A stretch of DNA of 29,918 nucleotides from PALSA-607 sp036510735 (GTDB lineage: Bacteria > Actinomycetota > Actinomycetes > Acidothermales > Acidothermaceae). Below the pieces are notes generated by a model that worked only from the letters and a program-made list of their open reading frames with translations, was not told where the DNA came from and did no database searches. This document shows, in pieces, positions 15,235 through 22,620 of this stretch. The stretch lies in contig DATCDK010000020.1 in NCBI GenBank assembly GCA_036510735.1, positions 1 through 29,918 of the forward strand, written 5' to 3'. Position 1 is the stretch's first letter. Each line of letters opens with the position of its first letter. A program made the position numbers and the translations under genes.

Positions 15235-16467
15235 TCACCCGAAAGCCACGATCACCAAGGTCAGATGGTGCATGCCGCGTGCACCGCGCGTTCGCGCGAT
15301 CTCGCCGTATGTGTAGAAGCCACCGAAGGGCGCGCCCGCCGCGCGGTGCACGAACTTCGCGACTTCCGCGCGTACGCCGTCCGGATCGAGGAACATGAAG
15401 CGCACGCCACAGTCGAAGGCCAGGAAGCCGATCGGCGGAACACCCTCGAGCGGCTCGACCGCTTCGGCGTAGGCGTCGTCGACACTGGAGAGCAAGCCCT
15501 CGCGGTCGGTCTCCATGGCCCACAGCAACGCGCCCTGGGGTACCGCGACCAATGACTTGATCGAGCCGTCGGCGACGTTTCCCTCATGGATCACCCGAAT
15601 GTCTTCACCACTGCGCCGAGACATGCCCAGCGGATGCTGCATCGCGAAGAATCTGAAGGCAGCCGAATCGGGGACCAGCAATTGCGGCGCGTTCGTGCGC
15701 TCCGAGAAGACATCGAGGGCCGGCTCGCCGTCGAGTGTGTGCACGGTCCCACCGCTGCTGCTGGTGACGACCATGGGTTCGCCCGACTTGCGCCACCCGT
15801 GCGCAACGCCGACACCGATGGGCGCGTCCGATCCGATTGCCGCGGCCACCACTGCATCGCTCAGCACCCGGACACCGTCGGCGTCGGCGATGAACTGGAA
15901 GGTCTTCTCGTACACGTAGTTGTCAGACGCGCAGCCGCCGGCAAGCGGCACCGTGCCGCCGACGACGCTGTAGGCGCCGCGGACGAGTTCGTGCTGTTCG
16001 CCGACGAGGCCGTCGGCAAGCAGCACCAGGATTTTGTGCTGGCTGGTCAGCTCGTGCACCGTGCTCGCGACCTGTTCGCCAGCCGCCCGCTGGCTCCCGC
16101 CGACGTTCAGCGCGGCACTGGTGCGAACCTCGAAGCCCTCGCCGCCCAGGACAGTCACGACCACTGAGGGCTGCGCCGGACCGGTCTGAGCGAGCTGCGC
16201 GATGCCGGTGCACCCGATCAACGGCGCGTCGCCTGCCTCGGAGCGAACGCCGTCGATCATGGCCTGGTAGTCGACGCCCGCCGGACAGAAAACCATGACG
16301 AGGGACGCTTGCCGGCCAGCTAGTGCTTCACGGGCAGCTTCCGCGCCCGCTTCCGCCACGTCGCTGTTGCAGCTACGACCCGACCCGAACCACCGTCGCT
16401 GCGTCGGAGCCGTCTCGGAGCCCAGCGGTTCGAGCTCGGCCATCTGCACGCCGTCCAGCACAGTCAT
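15235..16467 (-). CDS. FIST domain sensory protein
   Basis: A 410-residue soluble protein. ATG 16465-16467 is preferred because GGAGGTT lies 5 bases upstream; the ORF extends 15 residues further without a site. The N-terminal FIST domain includes ASLVMVFCPAGVDYQAMIDGV, APLIGCTGIAQLA and PLAGGCASDNYVYEKTFQF. The FIST_C domain includes DVFSERTNAPQL, PLGMSRR, IRVIHEGNVADGSI and the end FGGFYTYGEIARTRG, where the YGEIA-type motif is strongly kept in the family. FIST domains are predicted sensors of small molecules, usually paired with kinases or c-di-GMP enzymes. Here the partner is the downstream GGDEF-EAL gene 10 bp away. The ligand is unknown. Confidence 0.9.
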   Translation of the reverse strand: MTVLDGVQMAELEPLGSETAPTQRRWFGSGRSCNSDVAEAGAEAAREALAGRQASLVMVFCPAGVDYQAMIDGVRSEAGDAPLIGCTGIAQLAQTGPAQPSVVVTVLGGEGFEVRTSAALNVGGSQRAAGEQVASTVHELTSQHKILVLLADGLVGEQHELVRGAYSVVGGTVPLAGGCASDNYVYEKTFQFIADADGVRVLSDAVVAAAIGSDAPIGVGVAHGWRKSGEPMVVTSSSGGTVHTLDGEPALDVFSERTNAPQLLVPDSAAFRFFAMQHPLGMSRRSGEDIRVIHEGNVADGSIKSLVAVPQGALLWAMETDREGLLSSVDDAYAEAVEPLEGVPPIGFLAFDCGVRFMFLDPDGVRAEVAKFVHRAAGAPFGGFYTYGEIARTRGARGMHHLTLVIVAFG

Positions 16468-16563
16468 CCGTAACCTCCAGGGCGCCCAAGACAGAACTCG
16501 TCCCCTCCGCATCGGCCCGGCCGAGGCGGATGTGAGGACTATCGGGCGCCCCTAAGGGCGTGA

Positions 16564-16992
16564 CTATCGGACGACGACGACCGAGCAACTCGCGTGGTGA
16601 ACGCAGTGATCGCTGACCGACCCCAGCAACAGTTCGGCAAATCCGCCGTGCCCGCGCGATCCGACCACGAGCAGGTCGGCGCTCTTCGAGCGCTCGACCA
16701 GCGCGAGCGCCGGCGCGGCGTTGACAACATGCGTGCGCAGCCGGTCGGCGGGCAGGTCGATGCCGCTGGCAGCCTTCTCAACGACAGCCTGTGCCTCATG
16801 CTCGGGGTTGTAGCCGCCCACCACGAGTGGCAACCCGTAGGACATCGGCCGCGCCCAGACGATCAGCAGCTCGAGAGTGCCGCCGGTTGCCCGAGCCTGC
16901 TCGGCTGCCCACGCGGTGGCTTTGACGCTCTCGTCGGACCCATCGACGCCGACAACGATCAGCGGTCGGGCGATGTCTGAATCAATGCTCAT
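16564..16992 (-). CDS. Universal stress protein (UspA family, ATP-binding type)
   Basis: A single-domain Usp of 142 residues. It opens PLIVVGVDGSDESVKATAWA and ends with the nucleotide-binding signature G-x2-G-x9-G-S at 111-125 (GSRGHGGFAELLLGS), followed by VSDHCVHHASCSVVVVR. The signature is complete, so ATP binding is expected as in MJ0577-like members. Such proteins mark starvation or hypoxia responses; in M. tuberculosis several belong to the DosR regulon. Upstream, at 17014-17034, is an 8-bp-arm inverted repeat, and a weak DosR-box-like site is at 17046-17060. It is 75 bp downstream of the ParB-like gene on the same strand, and could be read from that operon as well as from its own promoter. 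Confidence 0.95.
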   Translation of the reverse strand: MSIDSDIARPLIVVGVDGSDESVKATAWAAEQARATGGTLELLIVWARPMSYGLPLVVGGYNPEHEAQAVVEKAASGIDLPADRLRTHVVNAAPALALVERSKSADLLVVGSRGHGGFAELLLGSVSDHCVHHASCSVVVVR

Positions 16993-17013
16993 GACGTCTC
17001 CTCGGTGTAGTAG

Positions 17014-17034
17014 GCCAAGCGTGTATCGCTTGGC
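17014..17034 (-). promoter_or_regulatory. Perfect inverted repeat ahead of the universal stress gene
   Basis: GCCAAGCG (17014-17021), TGTAT, CGCTTGGC (17027-17034): an 8-bp perfect palindrome with a 5-base centre, 21 bp upstream of the usp ATG. There is no T-run on either strand, so an intrinsic terminator for the ParB-like gene is possible but weak. An operator or a 5'-UTR hairpin is equally likely. Confidence 0.55.
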
Positions 17035-17045
17035 GACGGCCGGTC

Positions 17046-17060
17046 ACAGGCGTTGGTCCC
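17046..17060 (-). promoter_or_regulatory. Weak DosR-box-like site upstream of usp
   Basis: On the minus strand it reads GGGACCAACGCCTGT. The first half-site GGGAC fits the DosR/DevR palindrome but the second half matches poorly. It is listed because three better sites lie upstream of other genes of the DevR-linked region and because usp genes are classical DosR targets. Confidence 0.3.
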
Positions 17061-17066
17061 TGCCTG

Positions 17067-17645
17067 CTAGGCAGAAGGGCTCACCGGCTGTGCGCCGGCT
17101 TCCGGTGCCGGCGGCACGACGGCTGCCGTGGGCGCCTTCTTGGCCAGGATCTTCTTCGCAACCTTCCTGGGCGCAGCCTTCTTTGCTGGCGTGGACTTCT
17201 TTGCTGGCGTGGACTTCTTGGCAGCTGCGACCTTCTTGACGGGAGCAATGCTGGATAGCGCGGTGCCAGACAGGTCGATGAGCCGACACGGGATGTCGGT
17301 GTTCTCGTTGACCCAAAAGCTCGCGCAGACCCGGTGATAGCCGTCCGCGATCTGTAAAGGAAAGCCTCTCAGGAGATCGCCACGAACCAGCAGGACCGGC
17401 GACAGCGCGCGGCCCTTCCGGATCTTTCGCAGATCAGACGCCACGTGCGGATTGTCGACCGTCAGGAGCGGCTCCCTCGAGGCGCGCAACAGATCCTTAG
17501 CTTTGTAGTGGGCGACCGGCGCGTTTTGCAGCCGCGCGATCAGCGACGCCCGAAGCCGGTTGTCACCAACCAGCAGCGACAGATAGCTGTCTGCCGCGGG
17601 GTAGTCATGCGCGTCCGGGGCGTTCTCCCATATCACTTGCGCCAT
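17067..17645 (-). CDS. ParB-like domain protein with lysine-rich PAKK-repeat tail
   Basis: A 192-residue protein; ATG 17643-17645 is chosen for the GAGGGAA upstream. Residues 1-130 form a compact domain with LQIADGYHRVCASFWV, resembling the GxHR motif of ParB/Srx-fold domains; there is no recognisable ParB HTH. Residues from about 130 to 175 form a basic tail with VKKVAAAKKSTPAKK repeats, then KKAAPRKVAKKILAKKAP, ending in an acidic/proline-rich tip. Such tails occur in histone H1-like proteins and in PhaM, where PAKKA repeats bind the nucleoid. The tail contains an exact 18-bp DNA repeat (17182-17217). It lies 50 bp downstream of the ParA-like gene, after the CHAD gene, which suggests a joint role. 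The function is not established. Confidence 0.8.
   Translation of the reverse strand: MAQVIWENAPDAHDYPAADSYLSLLVGDNRLRASLIARLQNAPVAHYKAKDLLRASREPLLTVDNPHVASDLRKIRKGRALSPVLLVRGDLLRGFPLQIADGYHRVCASFWVNENTDIPCRLIDLSGTALSSIAPVKKVAAAKKSTPAKKSTPAKKAAPRKVAKKILAKKAPTAAVVPPAPEAGAQPVSPSA
17182..17217. repeat. Exact 18-bp tandem duplication in the basic tail
   Basis: tttgctggcgtggacttc is present twice in a row (17182-17199 and 17200-17217), in frame, duplicating six residues of the KKSTPA unit. Such repeats change tail length by slippage, so length is likely to vary between strains. Confidence 0.9.
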
Positions 17646-17695
17646 CCGGTTTCCCTCAATCGTGAGGCGAGCCAATCGACGTCCGACATTGTGCC

Positions 17696-18442
17696 CTAAC
17701 TTCGGCGGACGTCACGAGCCTCCAGCCATAAGGCGACGTACGCACGGGCAGCCTCACTCGACGGCGCTGACACGACGACCGGCTCGCGCTTGGGGCCCAT
17801 GTTCTCCACGACGGCAGCCGCCGGGATCGCGGCATCGGCGATACCGGGGCGGCCGTCACGAAGGGCGGCCATCGACTGTCGGTGCAGCTTCTTGCGCCGA
17901 TCGACCATCGAGAAGAACGCGAGGACGGCGGGCCGCGGTGCTTTCGCCGCCGCGACGAAGTCGATGAGCTGGTCGTAGGTCCTGACGGCGAGCGTGGTCG
18001 GAATCAGCGGCACCAGCAGGGCATCCGTCGCGCGCAGGACACTCTCCGACACCAGCGAAACGCTCGGCGGGCAGTCGAGGAACACGACGTCGTAGTCGGC
18101 CGCGACCGTCGCGAGCAACTCGGTGATTCGCCGCGTCGGGCTCTTGCCGTGATCCAGCGCGAGATCCATGTTCCGGTAGGAAAAGTCTGCAGGGAGCAGG
18201 TCGAGATTGTCGTAGTCGGTCGCTTTCACCGGGACATCCATGCCGGTACGACCTCGGACCAATGCCTTGGCCCCACCCGATACACCTGACTTGATGCGGA
18301 ACAAGAAGGTCGCCGCCCCTTGCGGGTCGAGGTCCCACAGCAGGGTTCGCTGTCCCTCACTCGCGGCCAGGTAGGCGAGGTTGACGGCCGCTGACGTTTT
18401 GCCGACGCCACCCTTGATGTTGTACGTCGCGAACACCTTCAC
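17696..18442 (-). CDS. ParA/MinD-family ATPase
   Basis: A 248-residue ATPase. The deviant Walker A NIKGGVGKTSAAVNLAYLAA (residues 8-27) has the signature lysine K10 and the P-loop K15. Walker A' is LLWDLDPQGAATF and Walker B is VVFLDCPPSVSLVS. There is no N-terminal HTH, so this is a small type Ib/orphan ParA rather than a plasmid type Ia. GTG 18440-18442 overlaps the CHAD stop (GTGA), so the two proteins are made together. ParA ATPases form ATP-dependent gradients on the nucleoid and move DNA or protein cargo. No chromosome partition sites or canonical ParB are nearby, so a cargo other than the chromosome is likely. The downstream ParB-like PAKK protein is a candidate adaptor. Confidence 0.93.
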   Translation of the reverse strand: MKVFATYNIKGGVGKTSAAVNLAYLAASEGQRTLLWDLDPQGAATFLFRIKSGVSGGAKALVRGRTGMDVPVKATDYDNLDLLPADFSYRNMDLALDHGKSPTRRITELLATVAADYDVVFLDCPPSVSLVSESVLRATDALLVPLIPTTLAVRTYDQLIDFVAAAKAPRPAVLAFFSMVDRRKKLHRQSMAALRDGRPGIADAAIPAAAVVENMGPKREPVVVSAPSSEAARAYVALWLEARDVRRS

Positions 18443-20088
18443 GACGCACGCTCATAGAGGGCGGTGAGGTGTGCCCGTGGCTGCGGTCCGGCAAAGCGCT
18501 CGAACAGCACCGAGAAGGTGCCACGTGCGACGACCTGGCGCCCCCCCAGTCGGTCGGCGAGCCGGCCCATTGCCATGACGGCTTCGACTGTCGCGGCGTC
18601 GGACGAATCCGCCGCGAGCATTTGCGCCGCGAAGGTCCGGATCGCGTGCTGCTGCACTTCGGTGTCTTGGAACTCACCAAGACAGTCCTGCAGCTTCTTC
18701 AGGTCGTCGATCAGCGCGCGTTGCGCGATGGCGTTGTGCAGCGACCCGAAAATCTCCAGCGAGTACCGCAGTTCCTTGCAGCGCTTGCGAAGGTCGTGCA
18801 GATCGCTCGGCGGCGAGGCTGCGGTAATTGCGGCACCTGCTTTGATCACGCGCTTAAACGCTCGGGTGACTGCCGACTTGGCCACCGACTCGACTCGCGA
18901 TCCCGCTGGCGCGTTCGCTGGTAAATCAGGCGCGTTAGCGTCGTCGGCCGGCAGGTCACCTCCGGTCGATACCGCGGCCCATGCGGCGAACGCCCGTTTC
19001 GCGCGAACAGAACGCAGCGACCGCACCAGCGCCGCCTGCTCCGACGCCTGCGCTGCAATAAGAAAATCTCGAAATGGGCCCAGCTGCGAGGCACTCCAGC
19101 CCGGCGCCTTCACCTCGGCGGCCAGGTCGTCAAGACCGAGCAGGTAGACATCGAGATCGCGCGTCGGCGTCGTCAGATCACCGAGCCACTTAAGCGCAAC
19201 GCTTGCCGCGTCGGTCTGCGTGGTGGGCAACGCAGCTCCGGTCACCTTGAGCGTCGAACGAGCCCGCCGGACCGCCACCCGCAGATCGTGCAGGAACTCG
19301 GTGTCTGTGCCGGCCACTACGCCAGGCACGTTGCGTTGTGCGGCGTCGAGCAGTGCGCGCATGATGCGACGCACCGCATCCTCCGTCGGCATCCCGCGAC
19401 GCAGTGCGATGTCGAGCTTGCTTGAGTAGTCACCTGCGCTACGACCAGTCGCGGACAGCGCCTGCGCAAGCGTTGACTGAGGGGACGGCGTGAGGCCGGG
19501 CACTTTCGCGATGATCCGAGCGGCGGCCGCTGCCTCCTCGGCGTAGCCGCGCGACGCGACGACGCTCACTCGCGAGCCCGTACTACTGACGTTGCCAGGC
19601 CCACCGCCAGCGGGGTGTTCGATGACGACCCGAGCGACTGTCTTTTCGTCGTCGTTGAGCACGCGATAGCTGCGGACGACAAAACGCTGCGTGGCGACAG
19701 GTTGCAGCGCGCGCATCTCGACAACCGGCTCCAGAAGGTTTCGCATCGGACCCGCTGGCACCATCATGTCGATCGGATACGCGACTCGAGCAGAAGTCTG
19801 AGCTTGCGCCGGTGCGGTCACCGCGAGCACGTCGTCACCGGTGATCAGCGTCAGCCGCAGGGTCGGTGTCGTCCTGGATCGCTCGACGCGCTGCAAGACG
19901 AACCCGGCCCTGTGCAGTCGCCAGTCGAAGGTGTCGAGCCAGGTGCGGCGAACTGTGGAAGCCGGCTCGGCAACAAATCCTGCGTGCTTGCCCGGCCGAC
20001 CTGAGGCGCGCGCAAGAGCCTTCTGCACAGCGCGGTCGATGTCGACTGTGCCGTCAGCGGCCACGTACTCGCGGTCGGCGACCAGCAC
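18439..20088 (-). CDS. CHAD domain protein with degenerate CYTH-like N-terminus
   Basis: 549 residues from GTG 20086-20088 (behind GAGAGGA); the ORF continues upstream without a site. The N-terminal 180 residues keep CYTH-like traits (VRRTWLDTFDWRLHRAGFVL), but the catalytic ExExK motif is absent, so triphosphatase activity is not expected. The C-terminal CHAD domain (about 225-520) has both conserved histidine/basic helices: FLHDLRVAVRRARSTLKV (H267) and DLHDLRKRCKELRYSLEIFG (H431). CHAD domains bind inorganic polyphosphate and are found on polyphosphate granules. An Ala/Pro/Asp-rich insert lies between the two halves. Its stop overlaps the start of the ParA-like ATPase gene by 4 bases, which is the strongest functional hint in this operon. 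Confidence 0.9.
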   Translation of the reverse strand: MLVADREYVAADGTVDIDRAVQKALARASGRPGKHAGFVAEPASTVRRTWLDTFDWRLHRAGFVLQRVERSRTTPTLRLTLITGDDVLAVTAPAQAQTSARVAYPIDMMVPAGPMRNLLEPVVEMRALQPVATQRFVVRSYRVLNDDEKTVARVVIEHPAGGGPGNVSSTGSRVSVVASRGYAEEAAAAARIIAKVPGLTPSPQSTLAQALSATGRSAGDYSSKLDIALRRGMPTEDAVRRIMRALLDAAQRNVPGVVAGTDTEFLHDLRVAVRRARSTLKVTGAALPTTQTDAASVALKWLGDLTTPTRDLDVYLLGLDDLAAEVKAPGWSASQLGPFRDFLIAAQASEQAALVRSLRSVRAKRAFAAWAAVSTGGDLPADDANAPDLPANAPAGSRVESVAKSAVTRAFKRVIKAGAAITAASPPSDLHDLRKRCKELRYSLEIFGSLHNAIAQRALIDDLKKLQDCLGEFQDTEVQQHAIRTFAAQMLAADSSDAATVEAVMAMGRLADRLGGRQVVARGTFSVLFERFAGPQPRAHLTALYERAS

Positions 20089-20170
20089 AGGAGTCCTCTC
20101 AGCGGTGGGCCGACTGTACCGGCCGCCCACAGAGCCGGGCAACGACGCCGCGGGCAACTACGCTAGACAC

Positions 20171-20488
20171 ATGACCATTCCTCCCTATGCCGTGACAGGG
20201 GACGCCGACGGCAACCCCACGACGGCGCCCTGCTCGCACTTGTCCACCATTGCCGATGTGACCCCGTCAAGCACCCGAGGTTGCGAGGACTGCCTAGCCG
20301 AGGGCAGCCACTGGGTGCACCTGCGCGAGTGCCTGCAATGCGGCAAGGTGGCCTGCTGCGACGACTCACCCCGCAAGCACGCGACGGCCCACTACCATGC
20401 CTCGTCACACCCGATCGTGCGCTCGATCGAGCCGCACGAAGAGTGGGCCTGGTGCTACCCGGATTCACTCTTTTTGTTACCGGCCTAA
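20171..20488 (+). CDS. UBP-type zinc finger protein
   Basis: 105 residues from ATG 20171 (MTIPPYAVTGDADGNP). One ZnF-UBP domain fills it: PCSHL, GCEDCLAEGSHWVHLRECLQCGKVACCDDSPRKHATAHYHASSHPIV and EEWAWCY give the expected Cys/His ligands for two or three zinc ions. In eukaryotes the fold binds the C-terminal Gly-Gly of ubiquitin. Actinobacteria carry stand-alone versions of unknown partner; Pup, which ends in Gly-Gly-Gln/Glu, is a conceivable but unproven target. The gene ends inside or 6 bp before the DevS-like gene, depending on that gene's start. The two may therefore be co-translated. Confidence 0.88.
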   Translation: MTIPPYAVTGDADGNPTTAPCSHLSTIADVTPSSTRGCEDCLAEGSHWVHLRECLQCGKVACCDDSPRKHATAHYHASSHPIVRSIEPHEEWAWCYPDSLFLLPA

Positions 20489-22113
20489 CCCCGGTGCCGG
20501 ACGGTCCCGTAGACCGTGGCCTGCTCGACGCTCTGCTTGTCGTCGGCACCGGCCTTGATCTGCAGACCGTTCTGCACCGCATCGTCGAGGCCGCCGTCCA
20601 GCTGGTCGACGCGCAGTACGGAGCGCTCGGGGTCATCGATGACGTGCGACTGCTTTCGCAGTTTTTGACCGTCGGCATCGACGAGGCCACGGCTGCTGAA
20701 ATCGGTCCGCTGCCGCGGGGCGGCGGCATCCTCGGATTGCTGATCGACGACCCGCGGCCACTGCGACTGCATGACCTGGGCGAACACCCCGCCGCCTTTG
20801 GCTTCCCGGCCCACCACCCGCCGATGAAGAGCTTCCTTGGCGTGCCGATCCGCGTGCGCGACGAGGTGTTCGGAAACCTCTACCTCACTGAGAAGGTAGG
20901 GGGCGCCGACTTCGACAAAGAGGACGAGCGTGTGGTCCTCGCATTGGCCGCGGCGGCCGGTGTCGCGATCGAGAACGCAAGGCTGTACGACGACGTCCGG
21001 CATAGCGAGCGCTGGCTGCAAGCCTCCGCAGAGGTGACGACAGCCCTGCTCTCGGGCACCGAACCCGACGAGGTGCTGCAACTGGTCGCTGCGCGTGCCA
21101 GAGACCTTGTTGAGGCTGACTTCGCCGCGATCGTGCTACCGCTCGGCGACACTCTCGTCATTGAGGTCGCCAACGGCGATTCCGCCGGGCGTGTGACCGG
21201 CAAACGTATCGACCCGCACGCATCATTGATCGGCGACGCCTTTCGCGGCGGTACCACGATCGCGATCGACGACATCCACCAAAGCCCGCACTGGCCCAAC
21301 AACTCCGAGGCACTCGACGACTTTGGGCCGATCATCATCGTGCCGCTGGTCGCGGGTGGCGGTGCCCGACATGGCGTGCTGTGGGTTGGCAACCTCGTCG
21401 GCGGCCGCCGATTCCGCGATGCCCACCAGACCATGCTCGAGGCCTTCGCCGACCAAGCCGCCCTGGGTCTCGAGCTGGCACGCCAACGCCGTGAGACCGA
21501 GCAGCTCAGCTTGTTCCGTGACCGGGACCGGATCGCGCGTGACTTGCATGACACGGTGATCCAGCGGCTTTTTGCAACGGGTATGCAACTCGAGAGCTCG
21601 ATGCGCTTCATGACCGGCCCCGAGGCGTCCGAACGCGTGCAAAGCGCAGTCAGCGATCTCGACAAGACCATCAAGGAGATCCGCTCGACGATCTACTCGT
21701 TGCAACGCTCGGATCGCTCGTCGTCGAGCAGCTTGCGCGCTCGGATCGTCGAGCTCATCGAAGAGCTCACGCCCGCCCTCGGCTTCACACCCAACCTTCG
21801 ACTCGAAGGCCTCGTCGACACGAGGGTCTCGGCCAACGTCGGCGACAACTTGCTGCCGGTCTTGCGCGAAGCACTCTCGAACACGGCTCGGCACGCACAA
21901 TCGGACCGCGCCGACGTGTCAGTGGTCGTTGACGACGACTCGGTCACCCTCACTGTCACAGACGATGGCGTCGGCCTTTCCGAGGACGGACGCCGGAGCG
22001 GACTCGCCAACCTCGACGCGCGAGCTGGCGCGCTCGGCGGCACTTTCACCGCCCACCGCGCTCCAGAAGGAGGCACCGAACTCAGCTGGCGCGTGCCGCT
22101 CGGCGACGACTAG
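20452..22113 (+). CDS. devS: DevS/DosS-like haem-GAF sensor histidine kinase
   Basis: 554 residues from GTG 20452 (GAAGAG 8 bases upstream, overlapping the zinc-finger gene); GTG 20494 is the alternative. GAF1 (about 30-185) keeps the haem pattern of mycobacterial DosS/DosT: HHPPM with the second His (H122 here, H149 in DosS) and LYLTEK with Tyr 22 residues later (Y144, Y171 in DosS). GAF2 (about 195-345) follows. The HisKA_3 phosphoacceptor is H366 in DRIARDLHDTVIQRLF, and the HATPase has EALSNTARHAQSD and TDDGVGL. It should sense O2/NO/CO or redox state and phosphorylate the DevR-like regulator encoded 0.5 kb downstream. The stop TAG overlaps the convergent PPOX stop. Confidence 0.94.
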   Translation: MLPGFTLFVTGLTPVPDGPVDRGLLDALLVVGTGLDLQTVLHRIVEAAVQLVDAQYGALGVIDDVRLLSQFLTVGIDEATAAEIGPLPRGGGILGLLIDDPRPLRLHDLGEHPAAFGFPAHHPPMKSFLGVPIRVRDEVFGNLYLTEKVGGADFDKEDERVVLALAAAAGVAIENARLYDDVRHSERWLQASAEVTTALLSGTEPDEVLQLVAARARDLVEADFAAIVLPLGDTLVIEVANGDSAGRVTGKRIDPHASLIGDAFRGGTTIAIDDIHQSPHWPNNSEALDDFGPIIIVPLVAGGGARHGVLWVGNLVGGRRFRDAHQTMLEAFADQAALGLELARQRRETEQLSLFRDRDRIARDLHDTVIQRLFATGMQLESSMRFMTGPEASERVQSAVSDLDKTIKEIRSTIYSLQRSDRSSSSSLRARIVELIEELTPALGFTPNLRLEGLVDTRVSANVGDNLLPVLREALSNTARHAQSDRADVSVVVDDDSVTLTVTDDGVGLSEDGRRSGLANLDARAGALGGTFTAHRAPEGGTELSWRVPLGDD

Positions 22114-22535
22114 TCAACCCGCTGCGCATCCGCGGGAATCCGTCGGCCGGTGATGAGCTCGGGGCGCAACTGCAGGTAGCGGTCGGACTCCGCCGGTGCC
22201 CAGCTCTGGAGGTTCAGCGCGCTGAGCCGACTGATCTCGGTCGCGTCGTGGACGAGTTGAAGGCGGCCGGTGACCACAACACTCCACCCGAAACCGGTCG
22301 GCATTGCGATGTCGTCGACCTGGAATGCCACGACGTTCCCGGGCCCGTGGGTGGCCAGGTTCGACCGGCGACCGGTCCGAATCACGATGTCCGGTCCGTC
22401 GAGAATGAAACTCACCGGAGCGACGAACGGCAAGGCGCGATCCGAATACACGATCCGGCCGAGCGGCACGGTCGCCAGCAGTGCGAGCGCTTCCGGTTCG
22501 GAGAGCATCTCAAGGCCCGACGCGTCGACAGACAT
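22110..22535 (-). CDS. Pyridoxamine 5'-phosphate oxidase-like (PPOX/FDR-type split beta-barrel) protein
   Basis: About 141 residues from ATG 22533-22535 (MSVDASGLEMLSEPEALALL); GGAG lies very near, so ATG 22601 is an alternative. The domain has the split-barrel pattern VPLGRIVYSDRALPFVAPVSFILDGPDIVIRTG, NVVAFQVDDIAMPTGFGWSVVVTGRLQLV and the end YLQLRPELITGRRI. Such small proteins bind FMN or F420 and act as reductases or cofactor binders. Many are DosR-regulon members in mycobacteria. It sits on the opposite strand between devS and devR, sharing its stop with devS (CTAG 22110-22113). A DosR-box-like site lies 35 bp upstream of the start. Confidence 0.88.
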   Translation of the reverse strand: MSVDASGLEMLSEPEALALLATVPLGRIVYSDRALPFVAPVSFILDGPDIVIRTGRRSNLATHGPGNVVAFQVDDIAMPTGFGWSVVVTGRLQLVHDATEISRLSALNLQSWAPAESDRYLQLRPELITGRRIPADAQRVD

Positions 22536-22569
22536 AACTCCATGGTCGGCGCTTGCCTCGAAGCGCCGC

Positions 22570-22584
22570 AGAGTCCAAGGTCCC
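22570..22584 (-). promoter_or_regulatory. DosR-box-like site between the PPOX gene and devR
   Basis: The minus strand reads GGGACCTTGGACTCT, close to the mycobacterial motif GGGACTTNNGNCCCT. The core CCAAGGTCCC (+ strand, 22575-22584) recurs exactly at 26184-26193. It is 35 bp upstream of the PPOX start and 37 bp ahead of devR, so it could serve both, including devR autoregulation. Confidence 0.5.
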
Positions 22585-22620
22585 TTCGGGCCGGGAACCA
22601 TGGGAGCTACGGTAGGGAGC

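Noticed and set aside
16547..16560. Small hairpin CGCCC-CTAA-GGGCG after usp
   Set aside because: Only a 5-bp stem without a T-run; too weak to call a terminator.
17696..18442. ParA as part of the chromosome partition locus
   Set aside because: No canonical ParB with HTH, no parS-like palindrome seen, and no rnpA/gidB-type neighbours; an orphan ParA is more likely.
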